A stretch of 64,000 nt of DNA from Roseateles depolymerans (GCF_003387155.1 NZ_QUMT01000002.1:67694-131693), one strand, 5' to 3'. Positions 1-8,511 are shown, counted from the first letter of the stretch. Made by a program: numbers and translations. The notes: generated by a model not told the origin, from the sequence alone.

Positions 1-103
1 CTGGAACCTGCTGACCAGCCACGGCAAGCCCGCCGCGAACGATTCGGTCTCCCGCCTGCACGCCTCCATCCTGATGGCCGGTCGCCATCACGAAGCGGCC
101 TGA
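1..103 (+). CDS. flhD: FlhD C-terminal fragment (first flhDC copy, cut by window edge)
   Basis: The last 33 codons of an FlhD are readable from base 2 to the TGA at 101-103. They match the C-terminus of the complete FlhD at 2112-2435 almost exactly; the visible difference is Trp-Asn-Leu here against Trp-Gly-Leu there. FlhD forms the heteromeric FlhD-FlhC master activator of flagellar class II promoters. The 67-bp spacer to flhC is also nearly the same as in the second copy, including the GAGAGG ribosome binding site. The gene is truncated only by the window, so whether this copy is intact upstream cannot be seen. Confidence 0.93.
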   Translation, partial: WNLLTSHGKPAANDSVSRLHASILMAGRHHEAA

Positions 104-170
104 GCTCAGCGCCCGACCGAAGCTTTCCAAGCTCACCCCGTTCCCGCCATCCAGTTCCGAGAGGTTTCCC

Positions 171-707
171 ATGCGCACCAAGTCCATCCTGACCGAAGCC
201 AAGCAGATCGAACGCGCCGTGACGCTGATCAAGCTGGGCGCCCGTCTGCAGGTGCTGGAGTCGGAAACCGATCTGAGCTATGAGCGTCTGCTGCGTCTGT
301 ACAAGGAAGTCTCGGGCAAGAGCCCGAGCAAGGGCCAACTGCCGTTCTCGACCGACTGGTTCATGAGCTGGCAGCCCAACATCCACGCCACGCTGTTCAT
401 GAACATCCACGAATACCTGAACAAGGTGGCCGAGATGGATGAGATCGACACCGTGATCAAGGCCTACCAGCTCTATCAGGAGCACACCCAGGCCCAGAAC
501 CTGGAGCCGCTGCTGTCCGTGACCCGCGCCTGGCGCCTGGTCAAGTTCGTGGACAACGGCATGCTGACGCTGACCAAGTGCAGCAAGTGCCAGGGGCATT
601 TCGTCACCCATCCCCATGAAGTGGCCAAGCACTATGTGTGTGGCCTGTGCAACCCGCCGGCACGTGCCGGCAAGGGCAAGGCCGCTGGCGCACTGCAAAT
701 GCACTGA
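171..707 (+). CDS. flhC: FlhC, flagellar transcriptional activator subunit (copy 1)
   Basis: This 178-residue protein is a full-length FlhC, the DNA-contacting partner of FlhD in the master regulator of flagellar genes. The four zinc ligands are visible near the C-terminus: Cys137-x2-Cys140 and Cys157-x2-Cys160, the same positions as in the enterobacterial protein. It follows flhD by 67 bp with a GAGAGG ribosome binding site. It differs from the second copy (2503-3039) at only two residues (Lys/Asn at 23 and Ala/Gly at 174). Sequence similarity between the copies ends abruptly at the stop codon. Both copies look functional. Confidence 0.97.
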   Translation: MRTKSILTEAKQIERAVTLIKLGARLQVLESETDLSYERLLRLYKEVSGKSPSKGQLPFSTDWFMSWQPNIHATLFMNIHEYLNKVAEMDEIDTVIKAYQLYQEHTQAQNLEPLLSVTRAWRLVKFVDNGMLTLTKCSKCQGHFVTHPHEVAKHYVCGLCNPPARAGKGKAAGALQMH

Positions 708-716
708 TACTGCGTC

Positions 717-1820
717 ATGTCCGCACGCTGGCGTACCTGCCTGGTGGTCATCGCCAGGAACGAAGCCGCCCACATCGGGCGGCTGCTGGACAGCGTCCGG
801 CCTTGGGTGGATGACATGCTGGTGCTGGACACCGGCTCCACCGACCCCACACCCATCCTGGCTGCCCAAGCCGGCGCCCGCGTGGCACATATCGCCTGGC
901 CCGACGATTTCTCGCGCGCGCGCAATGCCGCGCTGGACCTCGCGTCCGCGGACTGGCATGTGGTCATGGATGCCGATGAATGGCTGATCGACGGTGGCGA
1001 GGCGCTGCAGGCCCTGCGCCAGACGCCGCCAGGCTTCGTGGGCACGCTGGCGCTGGACGACCACTTCGACGACGGCATCGCCCACACGCGGCTGAGCCGG
1101 GTGCTGCCGGGCACCGTCCGGTATGCCGGCCGCATTCATGAACAGCCGCGGCATGCGCTGCCCATTCAGCCGCTGCCGGTGCGCATCGGCCATGACGGTT
1201 ATCTGGGCTCACGCCTGAAAGACAAGCAAGGCCGCAACCGCAAGCTGCTGGAGGCCGCCCTGGCGGACCATCCGCAGGACGCCTACCTCTGGTATCAGCT
1301 GGGTAAGGACGCGTCGGTCTATGAAGACTTTGCCGCCAGCGAGGACGCCTTCGCCACCTGTGCCGCCTGCCTGAGCGGGAGCACAAGCGCCAGCACAAGC
1401 GGCAGCACAAGCGCCAGCACGAACGTCAGCCCGATCGGCAACCCGTCATGGTGGCCGGATCTGGTGGCGCGTCGTCTCTTTGGTCTGAAGCGCCTGGCAC
1501 GCCATGCCGACGGCGTGGTCTTTGCAGACAGCCAGCTCGCCGCCTGCGAGCACTCGCCCGATGTCTTCTTCGCGCTGGGCGACCTGCTGCTGGACTGGGC
1601 CGCGGAAGACCCCACCCAGGCCGAGGTGTTGCTGCCGATGATCGAAGAAGCCTGGCGCCGCTGCCTGGTCCTGGGCGAACGCCCGGACCTGCCCGGCGCC
1701 GTCAGCGGACGCGGCAGCCATCTCGCCGCCCACAATCTGGCCCTGGTGCTGGAAGGGACGGGCAGGGCGGATGAGGCAAAGGCCCTGCGGACCGAGTTTC
1801 CCGCCCCTACACGGCCTTGA
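717..1820 (+). CDS. Family 2 glycosyltransferase (SPS/RfaG-like, TPR-like tail)
   Basis: The 367-residue protein starts with a GT-A fold glycosyltransferase 2 domain (about residues 6-110): the N-terminal strand reads CLVVIARNEA, followed by LDTGSTD and the metal-binding stretch MDADEW, typical of nucleotide-sugar dependent transferases that decorate cell-surface polymers or proteins. The C-terminal half is helical and TPR-like. A low-complexity Ser-Thr-Ala-Gly insert (about residues 221-240) is encoded by a 12-bp tandem repeat. The gene starts 9 bp after flhC copy 1, so it is probably cotranscribed; a role in flagellin or surface glycosylation is inference from position only. The sugar and acceptor cannot be told. 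Confidence 0.85.
   Translation: MSARWRTCLVVIARNEAAHIGRLLDSVRPWVDDMLVLDTGSTDPTPILAAQAGARVAHIAWPDDFSRARNAALDLASADWHVVMDADEWLIDGGEALQALRQTPPGFVGTLALDDHFDDGIAHTRLSRVLPGTVRYAGRIHEQPRHALPIQPLPVRIGHDGYLGSRLKDKQGRNRKLLEAALADHPQDAYLWYQLGKDASVYEDFAASEDAFATCAACLSGSTSASTSGSTSASTNVSPIGNPSWWPDLVARRLFGLKRLARHADGVVFADSQLAACEHSPDVFFALGDLLLDWAAEDPTQAEVLLPMIEEAWRRCLVLGERPDLPGAVSGRGSHLAAHNLALVLEGTGRADEAKALRTEFPAPTRP
1377..1436 (+). repeat. 12-bp in-frame tandem repeat inside the glycosyltransferase
   Basis: Four clear units of the form GNNAGCACAAGC lie at 1377-1388, 1389-1400, 1401-1412 and 1413-1424, with a decayed fifth at 1425-1436. Each unit is four codons, so gain or loss of a unit keeps the reading frame and only changes the length of a Ser/Thr-rich linker. 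Confidence 0.85.
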
Positions 1821-2111
1821 ACTCTGACAGGCTCTGACAGGCCAGGGGATGTCCCTGGAAGGGCTTCCCGGCTGCTTGGCGCACCCGGCCCCTCTCAATC
1901 GTGACGTGATGCGCAGAAAAGCAGGGTCGCCTCGGTGCTGATCTGGCAGCTTGTAGGAAGTTCCCTGACAAAGCCGTCGTCCTGCGCCCTAAGACGCTCA
2001 TAGAAGCACCCTGATGTCGGGTTTGTTTCTCGTTCTCTACAGTTCAACCCATGCCGCGACGTCACCACGACGACGCCCACAAGGCCCCGAACACAGACCG
2101 AGGTAAACGAG
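1821..2111 (+). promoter_or_regulatory. flhD copy 2 upstream region
   Basis: This 291-bp stretch holds no convincing gene. It starts with a 10-bp direct repeat (CTCTGACAG, at 1822-1830 and 1832-1840) just after the glycosyltransferase stop and ends with a GAGG-type ribosome binding site 8-12 bases before the flhD ATG. Because flhD is normally controlled by a long regulatory leader, the promoter and its operators most likely lie here, but no -35/-10 pair stands out clearly enough to assign. Confidence 0.45.
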
Positions 2112-2435
2112 ATGAACGCTGACCAGATCCTTGCTGAAATCCGCGAAGCCAACCTGTCCTACCTGATGCTGGCCCAGAGCCTCATCCGCTCGGACCGCGA
2201 GCAGGCCCTGTTCCGCCTGGGCATCTCGGAAGAGACCGCCACGCTGCTCAACACCCTGAGCCCCGCCCAGATGATGAAGGTCGCCGCCGGCAACACGCTG
2301 CTGTGCCGCTTCCGCATGGACGACGACCTGGTCTGGGGCCTGCTGACCAGCCACGGCAAGCCCGCCGCGAACGATTCGGTCTCCCGCCTGCACGCCTCCA
2401 TCCTGATGGCCGGTCGCCATCACGAAGCGGCCTGA
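2112..2435 (+). CDS. flhD: FlhD, flagellar master activator subunit (copy 2)
   Basis: The 107-residue protein is a complete FlhD, forming with FlhC the complex that turns on flagellar class II genes. Cys65, which in enterobacterial FlhD stabilises the dimer, is present (context TLLCRFR). The length is slightly shorter than the roughly 116 residues of E. coli, normal for betaproteobacteria. The start is supported by a GAGG ribosome binding site. FlhC follows 67 bp downstream. This copy has its own 291-bp upstream region, so it can be transcribed independently of the first flhDC copy. Confidence 0.97.
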   Translation: MNADQILAEIREANLSYLMLAQSLIRSDREQALFRLGISEETATLLNTLSPAQMMKVAAGNTLLCRFRMDDDLVWGLLTSHGKPAANDSVSRLHASILMAGRHHEAA

Positions 2436-2502
2436 GCCCAGCGCCCGACTGAAGCTTTCCAAGCTCCCCCAGCTCCCGCCATCGAGTTCCGAGAGGTTTC
2501 CC

Positions 2503-3039
2503 ATGCGTACCAAGTCCATCCTGACCGAAGCCAAGCAGATCGAGCGCGCCGTCACGCTGATCAACCTGGGCGCGCGTCTGCAGGTGCTGGAGTCGGAAAC
2601 CGATCTGAGCTATGAGCGTCTGCTGCGTCTGTACAAGGAAGTCTCGGGCAAGAGCCCGAGCAAGGGCCAACTGCCGTTCTCGACCGACTGGTTCATGAGC
2701 TGGCAGCCCAACATCCACGCCACGCTGTTCATGAACATCCATGAATACCTGAACAAGGTGGCCGAGATGGATGAGATCGACACCGTGATCAAGGCCTACC
2801 AGCTCTACCAGGAGCACACCCAGGCCCAGAACCTGGAGCCGCTGCTGTCCGTGACCCGCGCCTGGCGCCTGGTCAAGTTCGTGGACAACGGCATGTTGAC
2901 GCTGACCAAGTGCAGCAAGTGCCAGGGGCATTTCGTCACCCATCCCCATGAAGTGGCCAAGCACTATGTGTGTGGCCTGTGCAACCCGCCGGCCCGCGCC
3001 GGCAAGGGCAAGGCCGCCGGTGGCCTGCAGATGCACTGA
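2503..3039 (+). CDS. flhC: FlhC, flagellar transcriptional activator subunit (copy 2)
   Basis: A second complete 178-residue FlhC, differing from copy 1 (171-707) at residue 23 (Asn instead of Lys) and residue 174 (Gly instead of Ala). The zinc ligands Cys137, Cys140, Cys157 and Cys160 are all retained. Nucleotide identity to copy 1 is very high throughout the gene, with mostly silent third-position changes, and stops at the stop codon; this suggests recent duplication or ongoing gene conversion. It sits 67 bp after flhD copy 2. Confidence 0.97.
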   Translation: MRTKSILTEAKQIERAVTLINLGARLQVLESETDLSYERLLRLYKEVSGKSPSKGQLPFSTDWFMSWQPNIHATLFMNIHEYLNKVAEMDEIDTVIKAYQLYQEHTQAQNLEPLLSVTRAWRLVKFVDNGMLTLTKCSKCQGHFVTHPHEVAKHYVCGLCNPPARAGKGKAAGGLQMH

Positions 3040-3180
3040 CCGGCAGTGACCTTGCCGTCACCCACCCAGACGACATCCGGGCCCACCGGCACTGGTCGGC
3101 GAGGCCCCGGCTCCCGCACAATGCGGGCGTCCTCCTCCCGGACTGTCGGCTTGAACGACCACCCCGACCCCCTCTCCTCC

Positions 3181-3951
3181 ATGACCTCGGTCAGCGCGGC
3201 CCCCACCTGGCGCTGGCCGGCGCTTGCTTTGGCGAGCTGGGCCGCCTGCTGGATCACCTACGCGGGCGTGTCGCACGCCTTCGGGCCGGGCTGGCCGGCC
3301 GCCGTGGTCGCGCTTGGGCTGGGGCTGATGCTCGCCGGCCTGCATGCCCAGCCCTGGCGCCGCGCCATGGTCGCCGCCGGATTCCCGCTTGCGCTGCTGG
3401 TCAGCGGCGCCGCGCTGCCCGGCTGGGCCTGGCTGATTCCGCTGGCCGTTCTTCTCGTGGCCTATCCGCGCCGCGGCTGGTCCGACGCGCCGCTGTTCCC
3501 CACCCCCCATGACGCGCTCAAGGGCTTGCCCGCGGTGATTGCGCTGCGTGAACAAGCTCACGTTCTTGACGCCGGCTGTGGCCTGGGCGATGGATTGGTA
3601 GCGCTTCGCCGCGCTTATCCCGCCGTGCGCCTGCACGGGATTGAATACAGTCCGTTCCTGTGGCTGCTGGCCCGGTTGCGCTGCCCCTGGGCCACGGTGT
3701 CCCGGGGCGACCTCTGGGCCCAGTCGTGGCGGGAGATGGACCTGGTCTACCTGTTCCAGCGTCCCGAATCCATGCCGCGGGCGCTGGACAAGGCGCTGGC
3801 CGAGATGCACACGGGCCGCTGGCTGGTGAGTCTGGATTTTCCGCTGCCCGGGCAGACCGCCCATGCGCAGCTGGAGACCGGCACCCGCCATCGGCTGCAT
3901 GTCTACCGGATCGAGGACCTGCGGCCCGCGCCGCCCTTGCCGCCGGCTTGA
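3181..3951 (+). CDS. Membrane-anchored class I SAM-dependent methyltransferase
   Basis: The 256-residue protein has three or four hydrophobic segments in its first 100 residues and then a Rossmann methyltransferase domain with motif I VLDAGCGLGDG (about residues 123-133) and a following acidic strand LHGIEYSPF that would bind S-adenosylmethionine. The substrate is unknown. Translation could begin as early as 3046, but residues encoded there are Pro/Ser/Arg-rich and unlike a membrane-protein N-terminus; 3181 places a hydrophobic helix next to the start. It lies between the flhDC copies and motA; a flagellar role is not shown by the sequence. Confidence 0.75.
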   Translation: MTSVSAAPTWRWPALALASWAACWITYAGVSHAFGPGWPAAVVALGLGLMLAGLHAQPWRRAMVAAGFPLALLVSGAALPGWAWLIPLAVLLVAYPRRGWSDAPLFPTPHDALKGLPAVIALREQAHVLDAGCGLGDGLVALRRAYPAVRLHGIEYSPFLWLLARLRCPWATVSRGDLWAQSWREMDLVYLFQRPESMPRALDKALAEMHTGRWLVSLDFPLPGQTAHAQLETGTRHRLHVYRIEDLRPAPPLPPA

Positions 3952-3966
3952 GCGGCAAAAGACCGC

Positions 3967-3994
3967 TCAAGGCCCGGGGGGCGCCGGTCGATAT
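3967..3994 (+). promoter_or_regulatory. Candidate sigma-28 (FliA) promoter for motAB-cheYZ
   Basis: GTCGATAT at 3987-3994 is identical to the -10 element of the much better flgM promoter in this window. The expected -35 is weak: TCAA at 3967-3970 with a 16-base gap to the -10, against TAAA with 15 bases at flgM. It lies about 60 bp before motA, the right place for a late-class promoter. Confidence 0.45.
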
Positions 3995-4055
3995 CAGATG
4001 AGACGGGTCGTGCCGGCAACGGACGCGGCGGAATATTCAGGACGGAACCACTTCC

Positions 4056-4913
4056 ATGTTTGTCATCATTGGTTGGGTGCTGGCGTTGGCTTGCATCTTC
4101 GGCGTGTTCATCGCGCACGGAGGAAACATCGGCGTGGTGCTGCATGCACTGCCGTTCGAGATGACCACCATCTTCGGTGCCGCCATCGGCGGCATGCTGG
4201 CCACCAATCCCCCCAAGGTCATGAAGGCGACCATGAAGGGATTGGGGGAATGCTTCAAAGGCAGCAAATACACAAAGGCCCGCTACATGGACCTGCTGGC
4301 GCTGCTCTATGACATCCTGCAAAAGGCCCGCAAGGAAGGCCTGATGTCGATTGAAAAGGATGTGGAAGATCCGCACAGCTCGGCGCTGTTCCAGAAATAC
4401 CCCACCGTCGGCAACGATCACCATGTTGCGGAATTCATCACGGATTACCTGCGCATGATGGTCTCGGGCAACCTCAACGCCCATGAGATCGAGTCGCTGA
4501 TGGATGCCGAAATCGACACCCACCACCACGAAGCCTTCCTGGCCGTGCAGGCCATCCAGCGCCTGGCCGGCGGGCTGCCGGCCTTCGGCATCGTGGCCGC
4601 CGTGCTGGGCGTGGTGAACACCATGGGCTCGGTGGGGCAACCGCCGGCCGTGCTGGGCGGGATGATCGGCTCGGCCCTGGTGGGCACCTTCCTGGGCATT
4701 CTGCTGGCCTATGCCTTTGCCGAACCCCTGGCCGGCGCCCTGGAGGCCAAGGTCGATGAAGCCGGCAAGGAATTGCAGTGCATCAAGACCACGCTGCTGG
4801 CGTCCATGCAGGGCTATGCCCCGCAGGTGGCCATTGAATTCGGCCGCAAGGTCCTGTACTCCACCGAACGTCCGACCTTCGCCGAGCTGGAAGGCCACGT
4901 GAAGAAGAAGTAA
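4056..4913 (+). CDS. motA: MotA, flagellar motor stator ion-channel subunit
   Basis: The 285-residue protein matches MotA in length and layout: two N-terminal membrane helices (from residue 2 and near residue 30), a cytoplasmic loop with charged residues that contacts FliG, and two C-terminal helices. The conserved proline region PAFGIVAAVLGVV, corresponding to the torque-critical Pro173 region of E. coli MotA, is present at about residue 173. MotA and MotB form the proton-driven stator. MotB follows 21 bp downstream. The Gly-rich motif GGLPAFG and the sequence HHEAFLAVQA are typical of the proton-type family. Confidence 0.97.
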   Translation: MFVIIGWVLALACIFGVFIAHGGNIGVVLHALPFEMTTIFGAAIGGMLATNPPKVMKATMKGLGECFKGSKYTKARYMDLLALLYDILQKARKEGLMSIEKDVEDPHSSALFQKYPTVGNDHHVAEFITDYLRMMVSGNLNAHEIESLMDAEIDTHHHEAFLAVQAIQRLAGGLPAFGIVAAVLGVVNTMGSVGQPPAVLGGMIGSALVGTFLGILLAYAFAEPLAGALEAKVDEAGKELQCIKTTLLASMQGYAPQVAIEFGRKVLYSTERPTFAELEGHVKKK

Positions 4914-4934
4914 CCCAGGCGCAAGGACAGCACC

Positions 4935-5879
4935 ATGGCCGGAGACGCCAAGAAACTGCAGCCCATCATCATCAAGCGCGTCAAGAAGGGCGGCCATGCC
5001 GCCCATGGCGGCGCCTGGAAGATCGCCTATGCGGACTTCGTGACCGCGATGATGGCCTTCTTCCTGCTGATGTGGCTGCTGGGCTCCACCACCGAGGGCG
5101 ACAAGAAAGGCATTGCCGACTATTTCGCCTCGCCGCTGAAGGTCGCCATGTTCGGCGGCTCCGGCTCGGGCGATGCCTCCCACATCATCAAGGGCGGCGG
5201 CCAGGACCTCACCCGCCAGACCGGCCAGGTCAAGGCCGGCGATGTGGAATCTCCCCGCAAGACGGTCAACCTCAAGGCCTTGAAAGAAGAGCAGCGCCGT
5301 GCAGAACGGGTGCGCCTGCAACAACTCAAGGACAAGGTGGAAAAAATCATTGCCGACAACCCAAAAATTGCGGCATTAGGTGGACAAATACGGCTGGACA
5401 TGACCCGCGAGGGCTTGCGCATCCAAATCGTGGACGAGAATAATCGTCCTATGTTTGACAGTGGCAGTGCCGTGGTGAAGCCGTATATGCGCGAGCTGCT
5501 CCAGGAACTGGGGGGAGTACTGTCCGAGGTGCCCAATCGGCTGACGCTGGAAGGTCATACGGACTCCCAACCGTTTTCCGGAGGCGAGCGCGGATACAGC
5601 AACTGGGAGTTGTCCGCCGACCGTGCCAACGCCTCGCGCCGCGAGTTGCTGGCGGGCGGGCTGCCGGACAGCCGGGTACTGCGCGTGCAGGGTCTGGCTT
5701 CCAGCAAGTTGCTCGACACCAAGGATTCAAAAAGCCCGGTCAATCGCCGCATCAGCATCATCGTGATGAATCGCGATGCTGAAGATGCAGTCCTGAAGAA
5801 CTTGACGGATGATGAAGATGCCCCGAGCGAAGCAGCCAGCGAACCGATGGCCGCCAGCCCGGCAGCAGCGGGCCGGTAA
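4935..5879 (+). CDS. motB: MotB, flagellar stator peptidoglycan anchor
   Basis: The 314-residue protein has a short basic cytoplasmic N-terminus, one membrane helix that begins with the proton-accepting aspartate (Asp34 in AYADFVTAMM), a plug/linker region, and a C-terminal OmpA-like domain (about residues 150-280) with the peptidoglycan-binding signature LEGHTDSQPF followed by NWELSADRA. It anchors the MotA ring to the cell wall. The Ala/Pro/Glu-rich tail after residue 285 is variable. It is in one transcription unit with motA and cheYZ. Confidence 0.97.
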   Translation: MAGDAKKLQPIIIKRVKKGGHAAHGGAWKIAYADFVTAMMAFFLLMWLLGSTTEGDKKGIADYFASPLKVAMFGGSGSGDASHIIKGGGQDLTRQTGQVKAGDVESPRKTVNLKALKEEQRRAERVRLQQLKDKVEKIIADNPKIAALGGQIRLDMTREGLRIQIVDENNRPMFDSGSAVVKPYMRELLQELGGVLSEVPNRLTLEGHTDSQPFSGGERGYSNWELSADRANASRRELLAGGLPDSRVLRVQGLASSKLLDTKDSKSPVNRRISIIVMNRDAEDAVLKNLTDDEDAPSEAASEPMAASPAAAGR

Positions 5880-5943
5880 CCCGCGGCGTCTTTGAAATCC
5901 CGGATATCGCCCCCAAGCCCTCCAGTCCCCTCAGAGGAACGCC

Positions 5944-6336
5944 ATGAGCACTGACATGAAATTCTTGATCGTCGATGACTTCTCGACCATGCGCCGGATC
6001 GTGCGCGGGTTGCTGAAGGAAATCGGCTACAACAACGCCGAAGAGGCGGAAGATGGCGTCGAGGCCCTGAGCATGCTGAAACAGGCGAAATACGATTTCG
6101 TCGTCAGTGACATCAACATGCCCAACATGAATGGCTTTGAACTGCTCAAGGCCATCAAGGAAGACGCCAGCCTCAAGCACCTGCCGGTGCTGATGGTGAC
6201 CGCCGAAGCCCGCAAGGAAGACATCGTGCTGGCCGCCCAGAGCGGCGCCGCCGGCTACATCGTCAAACCCTTCACCAAGGCGACGCTGGAAGAAAAGGTC
6301 CAGAAGATCATGCAGAAACTGGCCGCTGCGGCCTGA
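5944..6336 (+). CDS. cheY: CheY, chemotaxis response regulator
   Basis: A 130-residue single-domain receiver. The acidic pocket Asp11-Asp12, the phosphoacceptor Asp56 (context [12 protein letters not shown]), the conserved Thr of VTAEA and the Lys of VKPFT are all present. CheY phosphate binds the flagellar switch and changes rotation direction. It is followed 18 bp later by its phosphatase gene cheZ. The kinase cheA is not in this window. Confidence 0.97.
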   Translation: MSTDMKFLIVDDFSTMRRIVRGLLKEIGYNNAEEAEDGVEALSMLKQAKYDFVVSDINMPNMNGFELLKAIKEDASLKHLPVLMVTAEARKEDIVLAAQSGAAGYIVKPFTKATLEEKVQKIMQKLAAAA

Positions 6337-6354
6337 TGCGTTGGGAGTAGCACC

Positions 6355-6993
6355 ATGCAGATGGAAGAGTTGGCCAAACTGAGTCAAAACGCCACCGAGC
6401 CCTTGTCGGTGTCGCCCGAAGTGTTTCAGCAGCTGGGCAATATCACCCGGGTGCTGCATGACACCATGCAGCAACTGGGCGTCATGCCCAAGCTGCAGGT
6501 GGCCACGGACGGTCTGCCCGATGCGCGCAGCCGCCTGACCTACATTGCCACCAAGACGGCCGATGCTGCCAACAAGGTGCTCAATCACGTGGACCAGGCC
6601 AAGGCCGAGCATGCCCGCATCTCCGCGGCTGCCAACGCCATGGCCCAGGCCATCACCGCCGACCCGGTCAAGGCCGTGGCCACCGGCGCGGTGTTCAACT
6701 TCGTCAAGGAAGTCGAGGAATCGACCTCCAAGATCGACAACCACCTGACCGACATCATGATGGCCCAGGACTTCCATGACCTCACCGGTCAGGTCGTCGC
6801 CAAGGTCGTCACCCTGGCCAATGACCTGGAAGACAGCCTGGTCAAGCTGCTGGTGCAGGTGGTGCCGCCCGATCAGCGCGAAAAGGTGGACCCCAGCATC
6901 CTGCAAGGCCCGGTGGTCAATCCGGAAGGCCGCACCGACGTGGTCAACAACCAGTCGGAAGTGGACGACCTGCTCGCGTCGCTGGGCTTCTGA
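6355..6993 (+). CDS. cheZ: CheZ, CheY-phosphate phosphatase
   Basis: The 212-residue protein is predicted to be almost wholly helical, as CheZ is. The catalytic region reads QDFHDLTGQVV, with Asp142 and Gln146 four residues apart like Asp143/Gln147 of E. coli CheZ. The C-terminal tail NNQSEVDDLLASLGF is the conserved CheY-binding peptide. It is the last gene of motA-motB-cheY-cheZ and is followed after 89 bp by a strong terminator. Confidence 0.96.
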   Translation: MQMEELAKLSQNATEPLSVSPEVFQQLGNITRVLHDTMQQLGVMPKLQVATDGLPDARSRLTYIATKTADAANKVLNHVDQAKAEHARISAAANAMAQAITADPVKAVATGAVFNFVKEVEESTSKIDNHLTDIMMAQDFHDLTGQVVAKVVTLANDLEDSLVKLLVQVVPPDQREKVDPSILQGPVVNPEGRTDVVNNQSEVDDLLASLGF

Positions 6994-7082
6994 GTCCGGC
7001 GGGCACAGCCCACCCACCCCCCGCCAATCCGCCGCCCCCTGCGGCCGGTCCGATCCCGGGCCGACCAAGCGAGCGGCCCCTC

Positions 7083-7110
7083 AACAGGAGATCTTCGGAT
7101 CTCCTGTTTT
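7083..7110 (+). terminator. Rho-independent terminator after cheZ
   Basis: A perfect 11-bp stem (7083-7093 pairing with 7098-7108) closes on a TTCG tetraloop and runs into four T residues at 7107-7110. It separates the mot/che unit from flhB and lies in a 295-bp gap that contains no other recognisable gene. Confidence 0.93.
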
Positions 7111-7288
7111 GCTTTCCGGCCCGTGAGGGCAGGGCGCACGCATCGACGCACTGACGCCGCCCGGCGTCCCGCGCACACCCCGGCGCAAAAGAACCGCCGC
7201 TTTCCCCCCTTTATCCGGCTAAAGCCCGGACCCCGGTCGCCGAACAATGGCGGTGCTGCGGCATGGTGCCGTAGACCTGCACCCCGCC

Positions 7289-8488
7289 ATGGCCGACCAA
7301 GACGCCCAAGACCGCAACTTACCCGCCTCGCAGAAGAAGATCGAAAGGTCTCGCAAGGAAGGGCAACTGCCGCGCTCCCGCGACCTGCCGCACTTCACCG
7401 TGATGGCCGCGGGCGGCGCCATGATGGCCTCGGGCATGCCAATGGTGCTGGAGCGCATGCAGCGGATGCTGGAAGGCGCGCTGCGGTTTGATGCCGAGCA
7501 GCTGCGCACCGCCGGTGTGATGACCGAGCGTCTGTCGGGCCTGACCTGGCAGGCCTTTGCGCTGGCCCTGCCGGCGCTGCTGATCCTGAGCGTGGCCGCC
7601 ATTGCCGGCCACCTGGCGGGTGGCGGCTGGAACTTCACCATGAAGCCGCTGGCGCCCAAGTTCTCCCATCTCAATCCCATCACCGGTTTTGGCCGTCTGT
7701 TCCAGTGGCAGAACCTGACGCAGGCCCTCAAGGCCTGCCTGCTGGCCCTGGTGCTGGGCGTCATCGGCGCGCTGGCGCTGAAGGACCGTGTGGCCGGCTT
7801 CGTCGGCATCATGTCGGTGCCGCTGCCCGCTGCCATCGCCTATGCCGGCCAGCAGCTGATGGGCGGCCTGATGCTGCTGGGCCTGGCCCTGTTCCTGTTC
7901 GCCGCCATCGACCTGCCGCTGCAACGCTTCATGTACCTCAAGCGGCTGAAGATGTCCCGCGAAGAGGCCAAGAACGAAATGAAGGAGGCCGAGGGCAACC
8001 TGGAGATGAAGCACCGCATGCGCCAGAAGGCCCGCGAGCTCATCAAGCGCCAGATGCTGGCCGCCGTGCCCAAGGCCGACCTGGTGGTGATGAACCCCAG
8101 CCACTATGCCGTCGCCATCCAGTACGACGAAACCAAGATGGGCGCGCCCCGGGTCGTCGCCAAGGGCCTGGACCTGCTGGCTTTCAAGATCCGCGACATC
8201 GCCAAGGACAACAAGGTGCCGGTGCTGCGCGCGCCGGCCCTGGCTCGTGCCCTGTACGCCCATGCCGAGATCGACCGCGAAATCCCCGGCGCGCTGTTCG
8301 GCGCCGTGGCGCAGGTGCTGGCCTACGTCTACCAGCTCAAGGCGGCACTGGCCGGTCGCGGCATGACGCCGAACGAGGCGCCCAATCCGTCGGTGCCGGA
8401 CGAGCTCGATCCGCACAAGAAGCCAGGCTGGAAGCCGCCCGCCGAGGAGCAGGACGACCTGTTCCCCGACGCCGCCTCTCAACGTTGA
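7289..8488 (+). CDS. flhB: FlhB, flagellar export substrate-specificity switch
   Basis: The 399-residue protein has the FlhB layout: a basic N-terminus (QKKIERSRKEGQLPRSRD), four membrane helices within about residues 30-210, and a cytoplasmic domain that self-cleaves. The cleavage motif is Asn269-Pro270-Ser271-His272, exactly aligned to the Salmonella numbering but with Ser in place of the usual Thr271. Position 7289 is chosen over 7247 because the family starts MADQ/MAEE-like directly before the conserved basic stretch. It opens the flhB-flhA-flhF unit; flhA follows 23 bp later. Confidence 0.96.
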   Translation: MADQDAQDRNLPASQKKIERSRKEGQLPRSRDLPHFTVMAAGGAMMASGMPMVLERMQRMLEGALRFDAEQLRTAGVMTERLSGLTWQAFALALPALLILSVAAIAGHLAGGGWNFTMKPLAPKFSHLNPITGFGRLFQWQNLTQALKACLLALVLGVIGALALKDRVAGFVGIMSVPLPAAIAYAGQQLMGGLMLLGLALFLFAAIDLPLQRFMYLKRLKMSREEAKNEMKEAEGNLEMKHRMRQKARELIKRQMLAAVPKADLVVMNPSHYAVAIQYDETKMGAPRVVAKGLDLLAFKIRDIAKDNKVPVLRAPALARALYAHAEIDREIPGALFGAVAQVLAYVYQLKAALAGRGMTPNEAPNPSVPDELDPHKKPGWKPPAEEQDDLFPDAASQR

Positions 8489-8511
8489 AGCAGATTCAAG
8501 AAGGCTGAACC

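Noticed and set aside
3046-3180. Extended N-terminus of the membrane methyltransferase
   Set aside because: The added residues are Pro/Ser/Arg-rich without homology; the ATG at 3181 gives a membrane helix as expected.
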